Shown: one piece after another, positions 18,688 through 28,300 of the stretch
Position numbering within the stretch: the stretch's first letter is position 1
How the letters are laid out: each line of letters starts with the position of its first letter
Origin: Gilliamella mensalis
GTDB taxonomy: Bacteria > Pseudomonadota > Gammaproteobacteria > Enterobacterales > Orbaceae
Reading direction: 5' to 3'
Assembly: GCF_900103085.1 (NCBI RefSeq)
Contig: NZ_FMWR01000014.1
Span: 124,001 to 188,000, forward strand
DNA length: 64,000 bases
The notes under the pieces: generated by a model
What the model was told of the DNA's origin: nothing
Database searches by the model: none
Seen by the model: the letters and a program-made list of their open reading frames with translations, nothing else
Position numbers and translations under genes: made by a program

Positions 18688-21600
18688 TCAATCAAGAAAG
18701 CCATTCGAGTTATTCATTAACAGCGCTAACGAATTGAACGAGAACCTACATTGAGTTAACTTTGAATGTTTATGTCGTTCACCAATTAATAGAATGTTAA
18801 TTCTACTTCCAACAGGAAGCGGAGGGACTGGCACACATAGGTTATCTATTTTTCCGTTATTAATTAAATGATTAACACTAAAAGAAAATTGATTGTTAAA
18901 TAAAAATTGTAGCGTTACATCAGATACTCCGCCATTTTTGCATTCAATCCATGTTGCGCCCGCGAAGCAAAGAGTTTGCCAGCACCCATTCCCCTCAACG
19001 TCCATTATATGCGCCGAATTTAGCGGAGGATTAAAACCAAAACTCAAATAAGCATCACGAACGTAGTTTTTTGCTGAAAGTATATTACCTTTTATCTGCC
19101 CAACATTTAACATCCCTTTAACCTGGCAGTCTTCGTTAATCACTACATTGTTTAATTGTCCATGATGCGCATAAATTGCGCCAGAAATGTTAGCCCGTCT
19201 TGCGTTTAGCGTACCGTCCTCCCAGAGTTCAAATGCGGGCGGATTACCTGCACTAATAACGCTACCAGCAAACATTCTGCCACCCGTAATTAAAGGCGCT
19301 TTGATTTCAGTGCCAGCGATTAATCTGTCACCTCGCATAGTACCAGTTGCAATTAAATCACCGTCCAAGAACATGGCAGGCTCAATCCATTGTGCGCCGT
19401 TGTACATTCTTGCTTCAGAGTGCGCCACCTTGCCCGCGCCATCCAATGAGTAGATAATTAATGTGGTATCACGAGCTGGATAAAACCCAAATTCACGATA
19501 AAACATCAATGTAGCTTCATCATTATTAGCTGGAAATCTACCATCTCCCGTTTGAATTCTAAATAATCCTCCTGCACCATTTTCTGCAATTAATGTTTTT
19601 GTGTTAGCGATGAACATTTCTGAACGACCGACAACATTAACCGCATTTACACCGTACCAATATTCAGTGTCTGGCTGGCAATCAACATCGGTAAGCGTCA
19701 TAGCTCGACCAAGATAATTGGTTTTTGCTTCAACTTCGGACTTTGTTGTACCTTTGTAGAATTCGAATTGTGTACCTAGACTGGATACAGACGTCATCAC
19801 GGGACGAATAGCCACATTAAAACTACTTGGTGTAAGCACTAAGCCTGACGGCTTGGTTGGCGGCAGAATAGAAAAAGCAATAGTCGTTTCATCGCCCAAT
19901 CGTCCATCTTCTGCTACCCCTCTAACTGTTGCACTAAACTTGCCTTGTTGTAGGTCTGATAAATAATATTCAGTATCATTAACAGTTTCACGGCTAATTA
20001 ATTTATCATCACGATACACTTTTACTTCAAACTTCAAGTTTTGAATGGTTCTCGGTGTGGACCATGAAAGCCTAGCTTGGTATAAGTCTGATTCGGGGAT
20101 TATTTCAGCTTGTAGTTGCTCAACAGGGGGAATTGACCAGCCGAAAATTGTATTACTCTCAGCTTCGAATTTAGCCCCGTTATCTACTATCTCCTCTTTT
20201 TGCGGTTCATGTTGTAGCGCGGTGATTGAGTAAGTGCCGTCACTATTTTCAGCAATGGTTATGGCTTTGAATAGTCTTGGTTTGATTTTATTGTCATATA
20301 AGCCCCAGACAGAATATTCATCGACATTAACACTGCTTACTAAAACAAGCTGATTGGGTTTGACTTGCGCTTGAATTTTAATTTTTTGTAGCTGCATATT
20401 TGTATCAGTCACACTTAAATACGCATGTTTCATGTTTTTAATGTCAATATCGCGGTCTAACGTAATTGTGCTGCCATTTGCTTCTAAAATTCGTCCGCCG
20501 ATAGTTGTACCTGCAAAATCGTTATCAGCAATACCAATAATATCGCCGGGTAAATGACGAATGCCTTCGCGACCAACGCTGAATGTAACGGTTTGTGTCT
20601 CTAATTTTTCAGTTTGAATTAACCACTTCCCAACTCGGTGCGCTTGACCTCTCGACGTACAACCGAACGCATCAATTTGCGCTACATTTAATCCAAAGCG
20701 TTTAATTAGTTCATCATCGGCAACGTACTCAGTTGTTGTTTCCCAATTGTTATTAGGGTCAATATAACGAACATGCACCGCTGTGTGTCGTGATTTTTGT
20801 GCTGCTGATGTGTAGTTGAATTGTCCATCCACTACATTGGCATTTGCATAAATTGCTACAGGGTCACTTGGTCTATCCATTACTGCCGTGTATTGCGTAC
20901 CGTCCCAAATCGGCATGGCTCGGAAGATTGAGCACAGGTCGTGGATAACATCATATGCTTGTCGTTGCTCAGTAATGTAGCAATTGCAAGTAAACCGTGG
21001 CTCTTTGCTGCCGAAACCGTCATCAACTAGCTGGTCGCAGTATTGAGCAATCGTGTATAACGCAAATTTATCAACACCGAATTGACCAATACGATTACCC
21101 ATACCGTAACGTGTGTTAGTTAGTATGTCGTAAAATATCCACGCAGGATTATTGGTCCAAGCCAATTTAAAATTACCCGACCAAAACCCTTTATACTCCC
21201 TTGTTTCGGGGGTGTAATTGTCAGGCACTTTAACTATCATACCTTTAATGAGGTAGTTACGACGAGGCACACCACTAAACTGCGATGAATCGAATTTTAA
21301 GCCGACAACAGCAGTATTCGGATATGAAAATTTAGTATCGTAGATTTCAGTGTATGAACTCCACAATGTATTGTTAACTAGCAATGATGATGTACTATCT
21401 GGCGTTCTGCGAACTACACGAATATTAAACGGTTTTGGTGGTAAATCGTCTAAAATAACCGAAGTTAAATACTGTGAGCGTGTTTTTTTATCAACTAAAT
21501 CGACCGTTTTTACTGTTTTCCAGATACTGCCCACACCAATTTGAATTTCCATGCTAACAGATGTTCGGTTGATGTTGCCCTTTTTGTCTGTTGAACTTAA

Positions 21601-21960
21601 TGACTGCACGCCAACCGTGACTCGTACTCTATCGATATTTGGGTCGGTAATAGTGCGCACGATCGGTGTTGATGCTTTCACCTCAAGATTAACTGGCACT
21701 TCGTTTTCAGTAGCCGGAAAGCCCTCAAGCGGTGACTGTGCTTGAATTCCAGCCGTCCATTCAACATTAACGCCATTGAAATTGTACGAGCCGTCTGGTG
21801 CTTGGATTGGTGTATCATTTAAAAATATACTTTGCAATCCGTTTGCTGGACCCTCTATCTGTCCCTCACATAATAAATCAATAATACTCAGTTGCTGGTG
21901 TGACTTGAGATTATCCTGCGCTTCCTTTGGTGTTTTCGCCTTTCCTGAACCTTTACCCAT
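18688..21960 (-). CDS. Host specificity / central tail tip protein (lambda gpJ-like)
   Basis: 1090 aa, typical gpJ size. Starts MGKGSGKAKTPKEAQDNLKS as in many gpJ proteins, then the hub region with NTRYGMGNRIGQFGVDKFAL and DLCSIFRAMPIWDGTQYTAV, two or more fibronectin III-like segments (about residues 600-790), and a divergent C-terminal tip. In lambda this protein forms the central tail tip and contacts the host receptor. Start overlaps the end of gpI by 8 nt. The C-terminal 300 residues determine receptor choice in relatives and should be the most variable part. Confidence 0.95.
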   Translation of the reverse strand: MGKGSGKAKTPKEAQDNLKSHQQLSIIDLLCEGQIEGPANGLQSIFLNDTPIQAPDGSYNFNGVNVEWTAGIQAQSPLEGFPATENEVPVNLEVKASTPIVRTITDPNIDRVRVTVGVQSLSSTDKKGNINRTSVSMEIQIGVGSIWKTVKTVDLVDKKTRSQYLTSVILDDLPPKPFNIRVVRRTPDSTSSLLVNNTLWSSYTEIYDTKFSYPNTAVVGLKFDSSQFSGVPRRNYLIKGMIVKVPDNYTPETREYKGFWSGNFKLAWTNNPAWIFYDILTNTRYGMGNRIGQFGVDKFALYTIAQYCDQLVDDGFGSKEPRFTCNCYITEQRQAYDVIHDLCSIFRAMPIWDGTQYTAVMDRPSDPVAIYANANVVDGQFNYTSAAQKSRHTAVHVRYIDPNNNWETTTEYVADDELIKRFGLNVAQIDAFGCTSRGQAHRVGKWLIQTEKLETQTVTFSVGREGIRHLPGDIIGIADNDFAGTTIGGRILEANGSTITLDRDIDIKNMKHAYLSVTDTNMQLQKIKIQAQVKPNQLVLVSSVNVDEYSVWGLYDNKIKPRLFKAITIAENSDGTYSITALQHEPQKEEIVDNGAKFEAESNTIFGWSIPPVEQLQAEIIPESDLYQARLSWSTPRTIQNLKFEVKVYRDDKLISRETVNDTEYYLSDLQQGKFSATVRGVAEDGRLGDETTIAFSILPPTKPSGLVLTPSSFNVAIRPVMTSVSSLGTQFEFYKGTTKSEVEAKTNYLGRAMTLTDVDCQPDTEYWYGVNAVNVVGRSEMFIANTKTLIAENGAGGLFRIQTGDGRFPANNDEATLMFYREFGFYPARDTTLIIYSLDGAGKVAHSEARMYNGAQWIEPAMFLDGDLIATGTMRGDRLIAGTEIKAPLITGGRMFAGSVISAGNPPAFELWEDGTLNARRANISGAIYAHHGQLNNVVINEDCQVKGMLNVGQIKGNILSAKNYVRDAYLSFGFNPPLNSAHIMDVEGNGCWQTLCFAGATWIECKNGGVSDVTLQFLFNNQFSFSVNHLINNGKIDNLCVPVPPLPVGSRINILLIGERHKHSKLTQCRFSFNSLALLMNNSNGFLD

Positions 21961-22585
21961 TTTTCGGCCCCTTTATGATTTTATCCCAAGGGATTGGTGT
22001 TGTTGGTTTTTTATCTGTATTCGTTGCGTCGTCTAATGTTTCAAGCCCTTGTGACAGCACTTTCGAACCCACTTTTATTAAGCCATAGCAAAGCGGCACA
22101 GGTGCTCCTTGCGCTATCGTGTTGTCCAGATTAGAAAAATAGGTGTTTTTATTAGCGCCACCGTCTGCTGATTTGTCGGTTTTAGGTAATTTGGTTAGCA
22201 TCTGAGCAACACCGCCAAGCATTAACCCAGCACCGCCCGCCACCAAAGCCAGTCCTACCCCTGTTGTTATACCGACTACTACACCGGCAACGACCATCGC
22301 TGCGCCAGCTATAAAACTAAAAATACCGCCTTTAGCTCCAGCAACTTGGGGGACAATATGAATAACGGCATCTTGTGGAATTCGACTGTGTAGACCAAAC
22401 TGTAAATTGTCATCGTTCATATCTACGCCGTTAATTCGAACGCGAAAATAGCCGTCCATAATCCGCTTTTTCAAGCCTTTGATTTGACAATACAAGCCAT
22501 TCATCGCTTCTGCCGCCGTTTCTACGCTCATATTGAACTTATCGCCATATTGTTTAAGATTGCCGTGAAAGAGAACGATTGCCAT
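21953..22585 (-). CDS. Tail assembly protein (lambda gpI-like)
   Basis: 210 aa. An N-terminal ubiquitin-like part (VLFHGNLKQYGDKFNMSVET, DAVIHIVPQVAGAK) precedes a Gly/Ala-rich hydrophobic stretch (about residues 85-130, AGAAMVVAGVVVGITTGVG), as in gpI. Needed for tail-tip assembly and not thought to be in the final virion. Overlaps gpK by 58 nt and gpJ by 8 nt, so the three are translationally linked. Confidence 0.9.
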   Translation of the reverse strand: MAIVLFHGNLKQYGDKFNMSVETAAEAMNGLYCQIKGLKKRIMDGYFRVRINGVDMNDDNLQFGLHSRIPQDAVIHIVPQVAGAKGGIFSFIAGAAMVVAGVVVGITTGVGLALVAGGAGLMLGGVAQMLTKLPKTDKSADGGANKNTYFSNLDNTIAQGAPVPLCYGLIKVGSKVLSQGLETLDDATNTDKKPTTPIPWDKIIKGPKNG

Positions 22586-23241
22586 TTTTTATGCCTCCAG
22601 ATTGAATGTGTGTATTTTCTCCAAAATCCGTCGTATAAATCCCTTTTCGATAGACGATTTGGACAATGATGTAAAATAAATTGATTGCCGATATAAATGG
22701 CCGCATGATTAGGCGTTGTTGAGCCGAGGCAGACTAAGATAACATCGCCCTCTTGAACGTCCGCAACTTGTTCAAAATTATTTTTAGGTAACAAATCTAA
22801 ATAGAGATTTTGCCCTTTATGCCACCAGTCATCTTGACGCTCATAATCAGGTAAATCGATACCTGTTAACATGTACGCATCTCGCACCAATGTTAGGCAA
22901 TCGCTCTTACCGTGCTTGAATTCACGACCTAATAAAGGTTGTATATACCTAAATTTGTGAATTTTGTTATCACAAACTAGCCACCAATCGACTGCTGTTT
23001 GTTGCTGATAAAACTGGTCGGCTTGGCTGAGTATCGGTAAACCGTTTGGGTGAGAGTGAACAATTGCGGTTATCTCTCCTTTTTGTTCTGCCTTTATCCA
23101 ATCGTCAGGGGGTATTTCAAATGTTTCGGTTGGTGTAGGTGAAATGCTATTGCATGGCAGATAGGATTTATTATCAATAACAAATCCGCAGCACTCTGCC
23201 TCACCGCATTGTTTAGCGTGATTAAGTATTTGTGTTTTCAT
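22528..23241 (-). CDS. Tail tip assembly peptidase (lambda gpK-like, JAMM + NlpC/P60)
   Basis: 237 aa with two catalytic domains. The N-terminal JAB/JAMM motif is HSHPNGLPILSQAD (His62, His64, Ser72, Asp75), a zinc peptidase signature. The C-terminal NlpC/P60 domain has Cys115 in KSDCLTLVRD and His179 in PNHAAIYIG, a peptidoglycan hydrolase dyad. Such proteins process tail-tip proteins and may open the cell wall at entry. Lies 6 nt after gpL and overlaps gpI. Confidence 0.93.
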   Translation of the reverse strand: MKTQILNHAKQCGEAECCGFVIDNKSYLPCNSISPTPTETFEIPPDDWIKAEQKGEITAIVHSHPNGLPILSQADQFYQQQTAVDWWLVCDNKIHKFRYIQPLLGREFKHGKSDCLTLVRDAYMLTGIDLPDYERQDDWWHKGQNLYLDLLPKNNFEQVADVQEGDVILVCLGSTTPNHAAIYIGNQFILHHCPNRLSKRDLYDGFWRKYTHSIWRHKKWQSFSFTAILNNMAISSI

Positions 23242-23247
23242 AATTAA

Positions 23248-23952
23248 TTAAGAGAGTTTAGCAGCAGTTGGGAAACCACCGAATGGAAGAATACCGTGTT
23301 GCCCAAAGCGAAGTTTACAGCCAGTAAGGCAACCACTACATTTATCTTTAGTGATGTCATTAGTCGGTTTATCAAATTCATCAGCTACAGGTCCACCTGT
23401 ATAACCACATTCAGATGAGCGATATATCCAGCTACAGGTATTCGCAATAATGACACGGGCTGGAATTAATGCCCCGTCTGATTCACACGGTAATGCTAAT
23501 TCAAACATAACCACCATTGAATTTTGTTGTTTTACCTGCTCAATCACATAATTTGAGATGATTTCGCAAAACGGATCTGCATATTGATTGCCATTCTCAA
23601 AATTCACTGCGTCTAAGTATTTAACAGGTACTTCGTGACGAGTGACAATTGCGCCAAGTAAGCCGTCAAAATCGGAGATTAAACCAGTGATAAAGCCCAT
23701 GGCATTACTAACGCTCATTGTCGGGCGGTTACTTACACCCTGCCCACTCTTTTCAAAGCCCTCTACTTTAATAGGGTAAGGCTCGTAAATATTACCCTGC
23801 CATGTAATTGGTCGCCTCAATTCATTTAATCCATTGTGAAAACGAAAAATTGTTTTGTTACCCACGATTTTAGTTAAATCGACTTCATATAGGTCAACTA
23901 TCGAATCTTGTGCGATTTTTGTGATATCAAGTAGCATTTTTTCTGGGATCAT
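23248..23952 (-). CDS. Minor tail protein L-like, probable iron-sulfur protein
   Basis: 234 aa. The N-terminal sequence LYEVDLTKIVGNKTIFRFHN and GNIYEPYPIKVEGFEKSGQG are gpL-type. The C-terminal part has four clustered cysteines (CSWIYRSSECGYTGG, then KCSGCLTGCKLRFG) as in lambda gpL, whose C-terminal domain is known to bind a [4Fe-4S] cluster. Part of the tail-tip complex, between an extra small gene and gpK. Confidence 0.92.
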   Translation of the reverse strand: MIPEKMLLDITKIAQDSIVDLYEVDLTKIVGNKTIFRFHNGLNELRRPITWQGNIYEPYPIKVEGFEKSGQGVSNRPTMSVSNAMGFITGLISDFDGLLGAIVTRHEVPVKYLDAVNFENGNQYADPFCEIISNYVIEQVKQQNSMVVMFELALPCESDGALIPARVIIANTCSWIYRSSECGYTGGPVADEFDKPTNDITKDKCSGCLTGCKLRFGQHGILPFGGFPTAAKLS

Positions 23953-23956
23953 GCGA

Positions 23957-24322
23957 TTACCTCAATCCATCAACAATTGATTTAGCATATGCAAGAGCAT
24001 TATCATAAAACTCACCAATAACAGTATGTTTAGTCAAATCCTCAGCATATTTAGATAACAGCTTTGTCGTCGGATTAGCTTTGTCTATTCCTTTAATTTC
24101 GATTGATACATTTAATGTTGGCACGAAGTCGCTGTAGGGGTAATCTTTTTTTTCCTTTGTATAACCGCCGTTACTTAATTCGTGCAACCTTATTCGTAAT
24201 CCTTTGTAGTGAATTTTTTCAATTATCGCATCGCTAATAGCTGATGATTTTATTTCAGCGTCTGCAATAAATTTGTTATCAATTGTTGGTTTATTGTGTA
24301 CATCGATATCTAAATTACTCAT
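23957..24322 (-). CDS. Unknown protein inserted between gpM and gpL
   Basis: 121 aa, not recognised. Predicted soluble, mixed alpha/beta, with no cysteine and no membrane segment. The ATG at 24322 overlaps the gpM stop by 4 nt (ATGA), so it is translated with the tail genes. Lambda has no gene here; an added tail-tip or chaperone component is the simplest idea, but nothing in the sequence proves it. Confidence 0.7.
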   Translation of the reverse strand: MSNLDIDVHNKPTIDNKFIADAEIKSSAISDAIIEKIHYKGLRIRLHELSNGGYTKEKKDYPYSDFVPTLNVSIEIKGIDKANPTTKLLSKYAEDLTKHTVIGEFYDNALAYAKSIVDGLR

Positions 24323-24648
24323 GCGACTACCTCTTCAAATGTTGCTGTTATTGTTGTTACTTTGTTCGTAACGTTAGATGTCCAAGACGGGCATTTAACT
24401 GTTATCAATCTGTGCGAGTTTGGCTCTATCCATTTAAATGCGTGAAGCCCGCCTTGCCTCGTTAAAAAGTCATTGATGTGTTGCGCATCTTCTCGCAATA
24501 CTTTTAGCGTAACGCTGTATGAGCGCAAGTCGTTGTTAATGCCATCCTTGATTCGTTGCTCGTAGCCGTCACCGAATTTAATGGTTTTTATTTTTGGCTC
24601 AGCTTTTTCGCTCATATTCGGCGAAACTTGCCAGTGAAATGTTTCCAT
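24319..24648 (-). CDS. Minor tail protein M-like
   Basis: 109 aa, length of lambda gpM. Family features: METFHWQVSPNMSEKAEPKI, KFGDGYEQRIKDGINNDLR, FLTRQGGLHAFKWIEP. Joins the tail tip to the tape-measure/tube complex. It is the first gene after the lipoprotein moron and the shared terminator cassette, whose GGAGAAAA run provides an upstream ribosome site region. Confidence 0.92.
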   Translation of the reverse strand: METFHWQVSPNMSEKAEPKIKTIKFGDGYEQRIKDGINNDLRSYSVTLKVLREDAQHINDFLTRQGGLHAFKWIEPNSHRLITVKCPSWTSNVTNKVTTITATFEEVVA

Positions 24649-24655
24649 ATTTTAA

Positions 24656-24694
24656 TTTTCTCCAAGCAATAAAAAACCCGCCGAAGCGGGTTTT
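24656..24694. terminator. Terminator/RBS cassette downstream of the lipoprotein moron
   Basis: Perfect stem AACCCGC-CGAA-GCGGGTT (24675-24692) with T-runs on both sides, so it works in both directions. 24656-24692 is identical over 37 nt to 60542-60578 in prophage 2. On the late strand it ends the moron transcript and delivers a GGAGAAAA sequence just before the next structural gene. Confidence 0.88.
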
Positions 24695-24721
24695 ACAAAA
24701 GAGTTTAATAGATAATTAAAT

Positions 24722-25312
24722 TTAATATTCTTTTTTTATAAAAGAAATCTGAACAACACCCACGTTATCTATGCTGTTTTCAGCTTTGATTACAGCTATG
24801 AAGATTTTCAATTCGGTATCAATATTATCTTTGTACGTTTTTTCTGAAATTATACAGAGTCGTTCTCCTTCACAAATAGGATTAACCCAAAAACTATTAT
24901 GAGGTTCAATGTTTTTGTTAGCAGAACTAGAATAATATAATTTATCAAATTGACTAATATACGAGTTATATAACGATATAGCTTTTTCACCAGTTGAATC
25001 GTAATTAGTATCACTAGAAACTTCCGGAGAGGTATAATAATTATTATTTTGAGTATAGCTAATTAATCCGTCATTCTTTTTAAAGATAACCATTTTGAAA
25101 TTCAGCTCAGGAAAAAACTCTGATTTAATTGAATAATACTGAGTATTACGATCCTCGCTCTCCCTTTTATAAGAAATGTTGACACCTTTAAGCTTTACGT
25201 CATCAACAGTCATTCCCCATTTCAGTTGGTTTGGTAGTTCAATTTTAGGTGCTTTTTTATTGCAACCATTACTTAGAAAGCAAAATAGAATTATAAATAA
25301 GGCTTTTTTCAT
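24722..25312 (-). CDS. Lipoprotein moron
   Basis: 196 aa, unknown family. Lipobox LSNGC with acceptor Cys17 after a KK-hydrophobic signal. The mature part is rich in Asn, Ser, Tyr and Lys, with one possible disulfide pair (PICEGERLCI). It sits between the tape measure and gpM, where lambda has no gene, has a strong AAGGAG site before its ATG and ends at a terminator. That is the layout of a moron expressed in the lysogen. Surface lipoproteins in such places often block superinfection; that role is only inferred. Confidence 0.8.
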   Translation of the reverse strand: MKKALFIILFCFLSNGCNKKAPKIELPNQLKWGMTVDDVKLKGVNISYKRESEDRNTQYYSIKSEFFPELNFKMVIFKKNDGLISYTQNNNYYTSPEVSSDTNYDSTGEKAISLYNSYISQFDKLYYSSSANKNIEPHNSFWVNPICEGERLCIISEKTYKDNIDTELKIFIAVIKAENSIDNVGVVQISFIKKEY

Positions 25313-25363
25313 ACCATCTCCTTAATTAAATTTAGGTAATGTTATGAAATTTAAGCCATTAGA

Positions 25364-28300
25364 TCAACGTTTATTAAGTATTCCCCCCGGTCGTTTTTCG
25401 TATTGGAGCCTGTTTGTTATTAACACGTATACTTCATTTGCAAGCAACTGTACATCTTGTTGAGATACCCCACCACTTTCAACGTTTATAGGAGTATTTA
25501 CAGTTATATTACCTGCTGATTTATTCGATGTTTGCAAGAAGTCCTTTAAGTCAGCATTGGTTCTAGCATCGACTACACGCTCGCCCTTATCAAGCAACCA
25601 AGTACCCTCTTTCGGTATGTTGTCAATACCGCTATGCGCCATGCCAGTTAGTGTCTGAGCTGCGATCATACCTACCGACGCATAACCCAGACCTCGTGTA
25701 ATTCCAGACATAACACCAGTCGGATCAAACTCTAATGCTTTAGTTGCTGCTACTTCTGTGCTAATCATTGCTTGCGCTATAGCTGATGCTTTACTAGCTA
25801 CAAACATCGCTTTGTATGCAGCAGATGATTCGCCTGCTGTTTCTTTAAACATATCAGCAATCGAGCCTGTTAATGATGAGAATGTACCGAGTGTTGCTAA
25901 TTTATATGCAGACTGAATATCTTCTTGTCTTTTTTTCATTGTGTCTTCAATATTAACAATAGCATCAGCATATTCTTGCTGTTTTATTTTCTTTTCTTTC
26001 AATAAATCATCAAACAATTTCAACTGTTGCTGATGCCAATCTTGAAGTTTTTTGTCATCTTCTGCAACATTCAGTAAATCACTACCTAAACCGTTGTAAG
26101 AGTTGTGATAGCTGAATGTTGGTGCTGATTCAGCGGCTTTTTTAGCCATTCTATTAAGCATTTCTTCGCGCTCTTTTAATGCTAGATTTGCTTTTTCAAA
26201 GACAGTTAAATGTTGCTTGTAAGTATCTAGCTGTTGCTCAGCAGGAGTGCGCAAAGAATCCATTATTGATTTATATTCTTTTTGCGCATTTAGCCGATCA
26301 AGCTCTGTCGCTTTTATTTCTAATGCTTTCTTTTGGATATCAGTTAGCTTACTTAATTCCCCTTCGGCTAATTGTCGGCGAATTTTTTGTTGCTCAGTGA
26401 TATCAATGTAAGCGTTGATTTGACTATTAAGACGATCAAGCTGTGATTTATACAGCTCTGCTGCGCTCTTGATCGTTTTTGAGTGTTTGAAGCCCTCTTG
26501 TAGCTTGAAGCTTTCACGTAGATTTTTTGTATATAATCTAAGCTTTTCAGCAAGCACATCTGACATTTCAGCAGATACTTGCTGATTAGTTGCTAATGCA
26601 ATTAAATCAGCAGCGTGTTCAATAGCAGCATCACCTGCAGCGCGTTGTAAGCCGGCAAGCACATATGCTGCTTCTGCCCCATTTTCAGATTTAACTTTGT
26701 TTACATCCAGTTGCTGACTAAGTACGCCAAGTTGATTTTCTAAATTCGGAAAATCAGCCGCATCAAGTAACTTTACTTTAGTTGCTGTTTCACCAGAAGC
26801 TTTACCGACAGCATCTAACTTTTCTTTGTTTTCTGCTAATTTTTGTGTGTTTTGTAATAATTCAGAAGTTACAGAACCAATTACTTGCTCAAGCTCTTTA
26901 CCACCCCCCGCTGTTGCTATTAATTTTTGCCCCGCCTCATATAAACTTTCGCCAAATTCTGATGCTGTTATTTCTCCATTTTTTACTTTGTTTTTTAGTG
27001 CATCAATTTGTTGTATATATTCATCAATAGCTTTTTTATTTGTTGGAGATAAATATACAGACGCACTAGAATAATCTGCAGCCATTATAATTTCAGATAA
27101 ACTATCTTGTAATTTATCTTTAATTTTAGAAACATTTATATCAATATCTTTTGTATTAATATCAATTTCAGCTTGCAGTCCTGTTGTTATGTTTAGCCGT
27201 CTTGATTTGTCGAGCTCTTTAAACTTAGCGAGCAGTTGATCAATGGGTAGCTGTAATTCTTCGATCGGCTTCTTAGCTTTATCTGCACCGTCGCCCATCA
27301 TTAAAAAACCAGCTCCGACGGATAGCAAAGTCGTAGCTAAACCAAGTGGACCACCAAGCATACCTAACAAGCCGCTACCAGCTCGCGATAACAAATTAAA
27401 CTTGCTAGTTAGTACATTTACTTTTGTTTGTGCAGCAGCGAGCTCATTATTTGCTTGTGTTTGACGATTAATCGCAGCTGTTAAATTATTTTGCGCAATA
27501 AGACTGGCTTTTAAGCCAACAGCTCGTTGAGCTTCAAATCGAGCAGCATTTACTTCGGCAACCGCTTTTAATTGCAAGCTTTTAACTGCTGCTAGTTGCG
27601 CCTGAGCTTGAGATATTTGTGCTGTTCGGTTTGCTAGTGTTGTTTTTGTGGCATTGACGACTGAGTGAGAAAGATTACCGAAATATCTGGATAACCCAAT
27701 ACCAGTAAATGCTACCCCAGCGATACCGATCAGTTCGATATTATTTGCAACTAGAATTAACCCGTTGGCAAGGCTTTTGGTAATGCCATGGCTTTTATTA
27801 AACTCACCGATCAAGTGTTTAAAACTGTTAGTCAGGATCGTTACACCATCTTTACCGGTAAAACCCATTGCATCAGCCATTGCCCCGGTTTCATCTTTAA
27901 CCTTTATCATTGCATCAGCAAGTTGTTGCATTGATATTTTCCCGTTAACGCCAAGGCGTTTAACGTCCTTTTCCGCTATCCCCATTGAGTCTGCTAACGC
28001 CGATGCAATGTTTGATGTTGAAGACATTAATTGAGTCCATTGTTTACCAGTAATTTTCCCAGTAATCATGGCTTTATTGATTGTGTCAATACTAACTTTT
28101 ACTTTGTCAGCAGATGTCGCATTCATTGTATAGCTATTTGACATAGCCTCGATGAAGTCAACGGTTTGGTCAATGCTATAACCAAGATCTTTCATTGAAG
28201 AAGCGGTAGCAATATACAGCGCTTGTGAATCCTCGATAGCTTTAGCGTTACGATTGCTTATCGTAAGAAGTCTATCTTGTACATTTTCATAATCACTAGC

